32,357 bases of DNA from an uncultured bacterium (GTDB lineage: Bacteria > Bacillota > Clostridia > Lachnospirales > Lachnospiraceae): NCBI GenBank assembly GCA_947175015.1, contig CAMWLE010000036.1, positions 1-32,357 of the forward strand, written 5' to 3'. The translations under genes and the position numbers were made by a program. The notes under the pieces are model-generated. The model had not been told where the DNA came from, did not search any database, and saw only the letters and a list, made by a program, of their open reading frames with translations. This document shows positions 21,082 through 30,500 of this stretch, in pieces; positions within the stretch are counted from its first letter, which is position 1; every line of letters begins with the position of its first letter.

Positions 21082-22659
21082 TTATTCCTCTACACGATAC
21101 ACATCAAAGCAGCTCACCTCATCCACTCTAATATAGTGATCCCGAATATATTGGATTGCTTCCGCCGGCGTCTGCCAATTCAGGGCATACTCTTCTTTTA
21201 AAACCAGAATCAATCCTTCCCTTTCTCCCAGTTGTCGTACTAAATCCAGTGGATCTGCCATACCAAAATTCCCATTGTTAAACATATCATAGTTTTTGTG
21301 ATAGACACCCATGGGAATATGGTACAATGCTGCGGAAGCGTCAATGATATAACTCTCTTCTTCCCCAATGTAATCCGCTACCGTTCTCACTCTTTCTTCC
21401 ACTTCCGCATTGACTCGTATTCCTCTGAAATGTTCCAGCTTACTCCATTGTAGATTTTCCTTCCTGAAACACAAAAAAGGTACTGCTATCGCAAGAACTG
21501 CCAGCACCAATGCTGCTACAACACCTTCTCTTCTACTCACATCTTTACAGATGCCAGCAAGTAATTTTGCTCCTGTTACGAAAAAGGGAACCAACGCCAC
21601 CTGAAAATGTGTATAATCCATAATCGGATAAACCACTGCTCCAGCTGAGATTGAATAACTCAACAGCAGAAGCCAACTGCGCCTTTCCAGAGGCTTACGA
21701 TATGCCCTATAAAGAGCCGCTGCAGTAATCATACCGATCATTCCCAGCTCCGAAACCGCGAAAATACCACCTTTCTGCACAAATTCCCATAGTCCGATCC
21801 GATTTCTTCCTGAAAAACTGCCAAGTCCCCCAAAACAATACTCCCAAAACTCTTTTTCCACTCCTATCGCTGCCAGCCACCAAAAACATATTCCTGATAA
21901 AAAAATACTTCCAGCCAGGGTAAATAAAAAATCTAAGTTCTTTTGTTTCTTACCATCAATAAACGCCATCACCAAAGTAACCGCCGCCACACACAAACCA
22001 GTGGACTGCTTGGTCATAAACGCCATCCCGCATAAAATTCCTATAACAAAGCTGTAAGTATATCTTTTATGTCCCTTCTCCTGACAACACAATTGCAGGG
22101 ATTTCTGACTGTGAAATTTCAGATATTTCCAGTGGCGCAACTGCGGCGATTCCCTGCGTAATCGTAGATATTTCCAATGGCATAACTGCAGTGAATTCTG
22201 ACCGTATAACTTCGGATATTTCCAGCGGCGCAGCTGCAGATAGATTATCAGCATGACTTCAAAAAGTGTCAACCAGTTATAATCATAGGTGTAATCATTT
22301 CCATACGCAATACAAAACATGCCTGTAAAAATAACAGGAAGCATCTTCTTTTCTATTTCCTGGCGCAAAATCAGAAAAAAAGAAAAGCAGATTCCGGCAA
22401 AAACCAATGCGCCCAAACTCCTGATTGTCAACAACTCATACCAAAATACACGCAAAAAAATACCTGACACCAAAAACGATAATGGTGTCACAATCACTGA
22501 AAAATCCTGATACGGCAACCTGCCCTTTGCCATTTCCTGCGCAATATGATACATCCACAATTCATCCAAGGTTTCCAGCGGTTTCAAACAATATATCGCC
22601 CCATATGCCCATATCATAAAAAACACACCTGTCAATTTCCACCTATAACATTTCAACAT
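21082..22659 (-). CDS. GT-C-like polytopic glycosyltransferase
   Basis: A 525-residue protein with about ten hydrophobic segments. Near the N-terminus it has ETLDELWMYHIAQEMAKGRL then PYQDFSVIVTPLSFLV, the acidic first loop and following helix typical of PMT_2/ArnT-type transferases, which use polyprenyl-phosphate sugars outside the membrane. The last ~115 residues form a soluble domain. Between hydrophobic segments (about residues 143-190) is a loop of three imperfect 15-16-residue repeats built on W-K-Y-L-K/R, from 45/48-bp tandem DNA repeats (22090-22230). ATG at 22659 is preferred, with AAGGA nine bases upstream; a GTG and ATG seven and six codons earlier lack a good site. It is downstream of another membrane protein and the giant surface protein. 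Confidence 0.8.
   Translation of the reverse strand: MLKCYRWKLTGVFFMIWAYGAIYCLKPLETLDELWMYHIAQEMAKGRLPYQDFSVIVTPLSFLVSGIFLRVFWYELLTIRSLGALVFAGICFSFFLILRQEIEKKMLPVIFTGMFCIAYGNDYTYDYNWLTLFEVMLIIYLQLRRWKYPKLYGQNSLQLCHWKYLRLRRESPQLRHWKYLKFHSQKSLQLCCQEKGHKRYTYSFVIGILCGMAFMTKQSTGLCVAAVTLVMAFIDGKKQKNLDFLFTLAGSIFLSGICFWWLAAIGVEKEFWEYCFGGLGSFSGRNRIGLWEFVQKGGIFAVSELGMIGMITAAALYRAYRKPLERRSWLLLLSYSISAGAVVYPIMDYTHFQVALVPFFVTGAKLLAGICKDVSRREGVVAALVLAVLAIAVPFLCFRKENLQWSKLEHFRGIRVNAEVEERVRTVADYIGEEESYIIDASAALYHIPMGVYHKNYDMFNNGNFGMADPLDLVRQLGEREGLILVLKEEYALNWQTPAEAIQYIRDHYIRVDEVSCFDVYRVEE
22090..22230. repeat. Three in-frame tandem repeats inside the membrane transferase gene
   Basis: Units of 48, 45 and 48 bp lie at 22090-22137, 22138-22182 and 22183-22230. 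Each contains ATATTTCCA followed by a GGCG/GGCA run and CAACTGC-like sequence. All lengths are multiples of three, so the frame is kept. They encode repeats centred on HWKYLRL, HWKYLKF and RWKYPKL. Confidence 0.85.
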
Positions 22660-22690
22660 GCTGCCATGTCCTTCCATCACTTATCTGCCG

Positions 22691-22810
22691 CCTTATTCTC
22701 TACCATACCATCCGACTTAACCGCTCTATCATATACCGCACCATAAAGCTCTTCCGCACCTTATCCTCTACCATACCATACGGCTCAGCCACTCTATCAT
22801 ATACCGCACC
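22691..22810. repeat. Two-copy direct repeat between the two membrane-protein genes
   Basis: A 52-bp segment at 22691-22742 recurs at 22759-22810 with a 68-bp offset; both contain CTCTACCATACCAT and CTCTATCATATACCGCACC. They fill nearly the whole gap between the genes. No open frame or hairpin with a T-tract was seen here. Confidence 0.85.
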
Positions 22811-22830
22811 GTTTCACTCCACCGTCTTTT

Positions 22831-24375
22831 TCAAACCGATTCGGCTGACTGCTCCTCCTGAATCAATTTGAAATACGCCGCTCCGCCGGTTTCAAACAGC
22901 AATTCATATTTTTCCTGGCAATTGCACAGAAATCCATACAATGGTCTGCTTTCCCGAACCAGAATGCCGTCAAAGCCATAATATTCCAATAGCTCTATGA
23001 CAGCGCTGCTGTTATCCTCTTTCTTCTGGTCCATCTGTTGGAGAAAAAGCAGACTCACTCCATCACTAAGCATAGCCCCTTCCGAATACACATCCGCCCT
23101 GCCGTCAAAAAATACCGCAATGTCATGAAAAATCAGTTCCCCGCCATAATCATAATCATTAAAAAGCCGTTCCGGTTTTTCCTGTTTTATCAATTCCACC
23201 ATTTCTTCCGGCAACTCCATGGAGATACATTGCCCTGATGTGCATTGTTTTCCCACTGACACAATACCCACACAGACTGCTGCCAGAATTCCTCCCAAGC
23301 AGACAACCACCAAAATTTTCCCCGGTCTGCCGATTTTTTCTTTGATTTTCACGGGCAGGGTATAGCGGAACGCCCAAAATGCCGCACTGATATAATAAAA
23401 CATAATAAATCTCTGGCTGCGCAGAAACAAATACCCAAACAGCCCCATAATCAGCATATCATACACTCTGATTCTCTTCTCCGTCAGCACAACTCCCATG
23501 ATGGTAAGGAACACAGGGATAAAATATATCACCAACTGCCCCGTCTGCTTAATGTCCGGAGCCCCCCACTCGGAAATTACCCTCATCTGAAGCTCCTGTC
23601 CTATCTGTGTATAAGGATAAGTAAGTGCTTTCAATCCAAGCGGATTGATGCAGATAGATACCATGGTCAGCAAAATAACCAAAACCAGTTTCCTCAATTC
23701 TTTCTTCCCAAACTTACAGGAATATAGCCGCCCCAGGCAAATATCCCAGATACCGCTTATCAGCAGCAGTATCGGAAGCAGATAAGAAAGCGGCGCGGAA
23801 CCTGCATGCAGATTTCCCCAAAGAAATCCTATAACAGGAAGCTGGTATAATCCATTACTTCCAGGATGCTCCAGATAAGCATACAGACAATGCAATTCCG
23901 CAAACAGCAGAAAAAAAGTAAAGAAATGCGGCCTGCCATAACAGAAATTTCCGGACACCGCAGCAAAAAAAGCATAAAAGAACAGGGTAAAGATACAGTT
24001 GTGTAAAAGCCTCTCCCTGTTAGCCCTCAGCAGAATGAAATTCAGCAGTATAGCTCCTGCCACACAAAACACATACACCCCCTCATCTCCTGCCATCTGG
24101 CGTATCCCATAGAAACAAACCTCCGACAGCCATTCATGAGGCGTCCATGCAATCTTTTCCTCTGTTCCGACCCAGGAATAGAGATCCGTTTCCGGTACCC
24201 TTCCATGATTTACAATCCACTCCCCCGTCTTCACATGCCACCAATAATCATTGCCACTGATTCCGTCTGCAAAATACAACAGTATAATGACCAAAACCAT
24301 TCCTGCCAGCATAACAAGAAAACATCTCCTTACCCCCTGCTCCTTCCTGTCTTTACAAATTGTCCTTGTTTTCAC
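22831..24375 (-). CDS. Polytopic GT-C-like membrane protein
   Basis: A 514-residue protein with about ten hydrophobic segments and a soluble C-terminal domain (about 385-514). The first loop, GNDYWWHVKTGEWIVNHGRV followed by PETDLYSW and HEWLSEV, and the later motifs INPLG, RSQRF and NDYDYGGELIFHD...FFDGRADVY define a family of bacterial membrane proteins related to GT-C transferases; the exact reaction is not established. The GTG at 24375 is favoured since AAAGGGG lies six bases upstream; the ATG two codons earlier would have that site with zero spacing. It lies between the giant surface-protein gene and a second GT-C-like gene on the same strand, which fits a surface glycosylation role. Confidence 0.78.
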   Translation of the reverse strand: MKTRTICKDRKEQGVRRCFLVMLAGMVLVIILLYFADGISGNDYWWHVKTGEWIVNHGRVPETDLYSWVGTEEKIAWTPHEWLSEVCFYGIRQMAGDEGVYVFCVAGAILLNFILLRANRERLLHNCIFTLFFYAFFAAVSGNFCYGRPHFFTFFLLFAELHCLYAYLEHPGSNGLYQLPVIGFLWGNLHAGSAPLSYLLPILLLISGIWDICLGRLYSCKFGKKELRKLVLVILLTMVSICINPLGLKALTYPYTQIGQELQMRVISEWGAPDIKQTGQLVIYFIPVFLTIMGVVLTEKRIRVYDMLIMGLFGYLFLRSQRFIMFYYISAAFWAFRYTLPVKIKEKIGRPGKILVVVCLGGILAAVCVGIVSVGKQCTSGQCISMELPEEMVELIKQEKPERLFNDYDYGGELIFHDIAVFFDGRADVYSEGAMLSDGVSLLFLQQMDQKKEDNSSAVIELLEYYGFDGILVRESRPLYGFLCNCQEKYELLFETGGAAYFKLIQEEQSAESV

Positions 24376-24432
24376 CTGCATCCCCTTTCTCTCGGCACTG
24401 CCCCTAATCCAAAAATCCCTGTTTATACAAAT

Positions 24433-24455
24433 GGGACAATCCTGCAGATTGTCCC
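24433..24455 (-). terminator. Stem-loop after the giant surface-protein gene
   Basis: GGGACAATC and GATTGTCCC pair perfectly around CTGCA. The T-tract on the minus strand is poor (ATTTGTAT), so termination may be partial and allow read-through into the two membrane-protein genes. Confidence 0.65.
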
Positions 24456-24526
24456 ACCCATGTATTCATTTTTGTTTTCCACTCAACTGTTATGTCTTAT
24501 CCGGCTCTGACGCCTGCTTTTGTTCT

Positions 24527-27500
24527 TCACGCACCTGCATTGCTTTTGAGTTTCCGTCTCCTACGCAGTGTCACAATACCTGCCGGAATTGCAACAACGC
24601 CTGTGACTCCTGCCATGGTACCGAAAAGCAGAGGTTTGTTCTCAAGAATTTGTCTCCATAAAATCAGCCAGAAATTGGTTGTTACGTAGAAATCATTGAT
24701 TTCCTCCACCAACCTGTTGCCTGCCGCATCCGTCAGCGCCACTGTTACATCATGTGCTCTGGTGCTTTCACCGGAAACCACAAAACTATAATTCTCATAT
24801 TCCATCGTCTTTCTGAGGATTTCATCTTCTCCCCAGGATATGTATGATTCACCATCCAGCCATACCTCCACAGAGACAAGTTTCATATTATCTTCCGCCT
24901 GCATATTGACAGTATGACTATCCTCATTATACGTCCGCCCGCTCTCTAAATTGGTGACAATCAGATTCGGCAATGTCTTATCTATACCGAACGAAATCTC
25001 CAGATTCTTATTATCCAGCGTATTTTCCGCCACATTCTCCGCCTCATCTTCCGAATATACGGAAATACGGTAAATCCCGTCATTCTCGAAATTTTCGGCA
25101 AATATGGTATAAACATAAGAGTTCCATTCCCCGTCGCCGCCGGTTCTGTCAATACGATAATCCGTTCCTTCCTGCAGTATTAGTGTTTTCTCGTCCCGGA
25201 ACAACGTAATCCTGATCACATTCAAAATATCAGGGTTGATCTCCGTCACCACAATATCTATGGGTGCTTTTGCAAAAGTACCAATCATATCCCTGCTTTC
25301 CTGACTCAGACGATAGGTAGAACCGTTCCTGTTCACGGAAAACATCACCTGTTCCGTCATCTGCTCTGCATCCTGCCCCGTTCTTCCGTTTCGGGAACTT
25401 TCCACGGTTACCTCTGTTACACTATGTCCGGCCCTGTCCGCCGCCTCACAGGAAAGCGTGTATATGCCGTCTCTGTCCAGATTCTCCACTACATAGGTAT
25501 AGACATATTCGCCGCCATTATGAACCGTATTGGTCACCCCTACACTCAGCATATCCATCTCACGGAACACGGTACCGCCATTTTCATCATCACATACTTC
25601 AGCCATCAGCTTCGGGCGGCAGGAAGCTGGATCAAGGTTCTCATCCCTCACAGTCACCACAAACCCGATGGCTTCCTCACGATTCGCCGATCGGTTTCTG
25701 ATTCCGCTTACTGTAATCTGCGGTTCTTCCGTATCAATCACCAGCAAATCTGACTGATACTCAATCATTTGATTTGTAGAACGGTCCGTATAGACAGCCG
25801 AAACAATATATTCGCCATCTCCGGTCAGGGTAAACGCCCCGGCATTCCTGTCCATTCCCAGCAGCGTCCATGTAGGGGTCAGGGCTTCCAATGCCCCGCC
25901 GTCTTTTGAGACAAACAGATTCACATCCTCCGCATAGAAATTCGCTTCCGTCACATTGATAACACCTTCAATTGTCCCGGCATAGTATGAGGTATCGCCA
26001 TCCATGCTGACCGGCTCATTGTACTGCACTTCTGCCGCCGGCGCAATAGTATCCACAACAATCCGTTTCCCGTCCACTAACTTTGTTTCCAACTGTGTCC
26101 TGTCAATGGCAGAGAATTCCACCGTACCATTAAACTGTGTGCTTTCACCCAACTCGGAATTGGGAATCCGGAAAGTGGCCGTTGCTATTTTCCTTCCTTC
26201 GCTATAAATAATATCGCTTTCCTCAATTTGAGCATTGATTAATTCCGTGTTTACATTGGATACGTCATCTGCCCGAAGAAAACTATACACAAAATGATCT
26301 ACCCCGGATGTGTCATCCACAGCCGTTATGGTCACGGTAGTGTGTGCATTATAGAAACCAAAGGTAATAGCATTTAAAATACTTTCCATGATCGGTACAC
26401 TATAATCAATTGTCATGTCCTTCGGCGGCGTTTTATCCACTGTAAAAGCATAAGGCTCATACTCCTCCGCGGAATGGAAGACCAGATCCCGAAATTGAAT
26501 CGTAAAAGTATAATTGGCATCCATGGGAAAATCCAAAACCGCCGTGTGCAGATTTCCATCTGTTGTCCAGTTCTGCGCATTCCTCAGGTAACCTGTATAA
26601 TCATCAATCGAAACATCCAGTCCGGCGGCATCCACTGCCGTAACCACCGCCTCAACATCCTGCGCTCTGAAATTACGCTCATTAATTACAATCGTTACTG
26701 ACATATCCTCCTGACTGTAATTGATATTTTCCTTCGTCTGTATCAGTCTTTCCGTAGCCCAACTCGTTTCAATCCGAGGGGCAATGGTATCAATCGTAAT
26801 CTGACTGGAAGTATAGGCTGCCATCCCATTCCCGGAACGATCCGTATACTCCATGGTGATAATATAATCACCATCCTCATATAAGGAGAGACTGCCTGAC
26901 CAATTATCGCCATTGTTGACCCAATTGGATACCGGAACTACTTCATCATTCACTTTGCATATCACATCCTCCGCATAAAAATTCGCTTCCCTGATCTGAA
27001 ATGCAACCTCCATGGGACCGTCATAATACAGTATGGTATCCGCTCCCTCTTCGTAAGTATAGTCTGTTATAATCGTGCCGGTTTGTCTGTCAGCAATTTG
27101 TACCGCAGGACTGTAAGAGACTGTCCGGGTGGGGGAAATGGTATCCACTACAATGATTTTGCCCCCGTCTGTCTCCCTTTTGATATTGCCTGCTCTGTCC
27201 GCCACTTCAAAAGCAATGCTTCCCCTGTATTGTTCTGCCTCATTGGCAGTCAGCTTAAAGGACGCCCTTGCCTCTACACCATACGCCGTTGTTTCAAAAG
27301 TAAAATCACTCCGGTCAATGGTTCCTCCTCTGTTCTCCGCATTGACGGAACTGCTCCCCGCTTCTTTCTCATAACCCCATATCAGATAGTCCACACCTGC
27401 TATATCATCCTGTGCATAGGCCGTCACAGTCACATCCGGCTGATAGTATCCAAACGTGATGAAGTTCAGAGCCGTTTCCATCAGAGAACTGGAATACTCA

Positions 27501-30500
27501 TACCGCAGACCGGGAAGTTCTTTGTCTATGGTAAATCCATCCGTAAACAGACTTTGATTTCCCGCCATATCAGGACACATGATCTCTATGTCATAATTTG
27601 CACTCATGTCATATGTAATGGTATTTTTCCAGGAATCTTTCTCCTCCCCCGGAACCCAATTTTCGATTTTTGCCGACACATTTTCCAGTGCATTTCCCCA
27701 TGTATCTGCTCCCAGGATACGGATATCTATTTCATCTGTTCTGATATTTCTATCCGTTACAGTTATCACCGCAGTACGGGTACTTTCGTAAAATGCCTCC
27801 TGATGAGGCTCATTGTTGTCATACTCCACAGAAATCACCGGTGCCGTTGTATCTATGGTCAGCACATTGGACACATATTGTTTTGACACATTGCCGGATG
27901 TATCAGTATAAGACAATTTCACCCGATAATCTCCGTCTGCGGAGTGATTTGTATTTTCTTCTCCAAGCACCAGATGCAAGATATGGTGTGTACTGTCCCC
28001 ACTGTCAACCGTCCAGTCCTGGGGATCATAATGGTATTCTGTGCCGGATTCCAACAACACACCATCCCTTTCCACCGCAATCTCCACATCCTTCGGGAAA
28101 AAGTTATCCTCTATCAATCCTATGGCAAGTGTCACTTTTCCCTGGAAGATAAAACGAGTATCTTGATTTGCATCTTCCACATGCTCTATCTGTTGATTCA
28201 GGCCATCCACCATCCTGGCAAGATTTCCGGTATACGCCTTGTCATAGGGAATATCTTCCCATGTGGATGCCTTTCTGTCCACCATGATAACGCACCTGAC
28301 AGGTTCTTCCGCATTCTGCATCGCCAGATCATAATAGGAAACAACAAATTCATAACCGGCATCTTCCGTAAGCAAAACACGGGCCCTGTGTTCATCGCCG
28401 ACACTTGTCCAATTTGCGGCATCACTGAAATATTGTGCATATGTCACGTCTTCTCCATTGGCATCTTTCCCTGCCGCGACAGATATTTCATTTCCATAGG
28501 CATCCTTTGCCGTCACGGTGACAGACACCTCAGCGGCCCGGAAATTATGTTCTGACACAATCACCTCCAGAGAAGGATTTTCATTTACATAGACAATTCC
28601 ATCCCTGATTACGGCATTATCCGGAAATGCAAGGTTAAGCACAGGTTTCCGGGTATCAATTGTGATCTGCTCCGAAGTATATACCGGCATCTCATTTCCG
28701 GAACGGTCACTGTAGGACACTACAACCACATAATCCCCATCTCTGCTGCCATCCACATTTCCTGTCCCCAACTGCAAAGTCATCTTATGTTCGTTCCGAT
28801 TCTGCTCTGAAGTCACCCAATTGCTCCCTGCTTCATAGTGATAGCCGTCACCATTTTCAAGCAGTCGCCCATCCCTGTACACATACACCTTCACATCTTC
28901 CGCATAAAAATTCGCTTCCACCACTTCAAGCGTCAGGCTCATGGCATTATCATAATACAAAATCGCCCCGATTCCTTCCATGAGACTCCCTATCTCATTG
29001 AGATTCTCTGTGGTATTTCCGGAAGCCTTCTCTGTCACCTGTTTTGCCGGACTATAACGCGCAGTTCTTGTGGGAGTAATCGTATCCACTACAATCACAT
29101 TCTCTTGATCTGTTCTCCAATAGCTTTCGTTTCCTGCTTTATCAATTGCCTGAAAAGCAATATTTCCCCGGTACTGCGCTGCCGCATCCGCCGTCAACGT
29201 AATTTCGGCTACTGCCTGATTGCCGACCCGCCTGATCTGTTTCTCAGTGATTGTTCCCGTCTCAGTCTCCGGCTCCGCATTACTCTCTTCATTTCGCCTC
29301 GTGTAAACCCAATTCATTCCCACAATGGAAGTGGTTTCGTCCTCTGCCGTGAAAGTAATTGTTACTGAAGGACGATAGTAGCCAAAACTGACGGTTCCAA
29401 GAATCTTTTCAAACCAGTTTTGATAATCTTCACTGTAGCTGATGCTGAATTTACTTGCGTCCGGTTTCGTCATATCCACCGTAAAACTGTCCATACCATA
29501 AGATGTCTTACGTCCCGCCATGTCCTCTACAGTAATCGCAAATGTATAATTTGCTGACACATCATAGGAAATAACAGCTTTCCATTTGTCAGGACTGTCA
29601 GGGACATTCGGGTCTTTCGGCTCTCTGACGAACCTGTAATCCGGCTGAAAATCCACCTTGGCGCCTGTGGCATCCTGTGCGGTTATTTCAATTACAGCAG
29701 CACCATCATTGGGATAAATATTCCTATCCGTTATTTCAATGGTGGCGGTGCGTGTTTGATTGTAAATATCCGATGTTCCTGTCACCGGTGCTGTCGCATC
29801 ATATGTCACCTGTATAACAGGCGTATCCTTGTCAACAATGATATGTTCGGAAGTGTATTTCACCGCTTCGTATCCGGAAGGGTCCTGATAACATAACGTC
29901 ACCACATATGCGCCTTCGTCCTTCAGTTCCAGATCCGCAGTATAAACCGGGCTTCCATCTGCTGTTTTTGTCCATGTCAGGGTACGGGCCTCTCCATTCA
30001 CTTCTACCCATACATCTTTCGCAAAAAAATTTACTTCCTCTATGGCAAAGCCCAGAATCAGTCCATCCGTGTAGTACAGATTTACATCTGTTTGAGAGCC
30101 ATCCTCGTAGTTTGGCAGAGGAACGCCAGGAGCCTCCACTGATGCTGCTTTCACATAACTGTTTCCATATTCCGCCTTTAGCTCAGGCCGCGTAGTATCT
30201 ATGATAATATGCTCAGAGGTATATTCCACTGTTCCGTTTTGAGAGGGGTCCTCATAGCGCAACGTTACTACATATTCGCCTTCCTCCTTCAGTTCCAGAC
30301 TTGCTGTGGCATACTTTTGGCTTCCCGCCTCCTTTGATACCCACTCCAGCACACAAACCTCTCCATTCACCTCTACCTCTACGTCTTCCTGATAAAAATT
30401 CTGCTCCTCTATGGTAAAGTCAAGTACCAGGGTATCGGCATAGTACAGGTTGACATCCGTTCTGGTCTGTACTGTATAATGATCCAGCCATTCGCCGGGA

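Noticed and set aside
22090..22230. Assembly artefact from tandem repeats
   Set aside because: The units differ from each other at many positions and all keep the reading frame, which fits a natural, diverged duplication.
27083..27886. 267-codon plus-strand ORF within the surface-protein gene
   Set aside because: Antisense to the Ig modules; similar antisense ORFs appear opposite other modules, as expected from repeated sequence.
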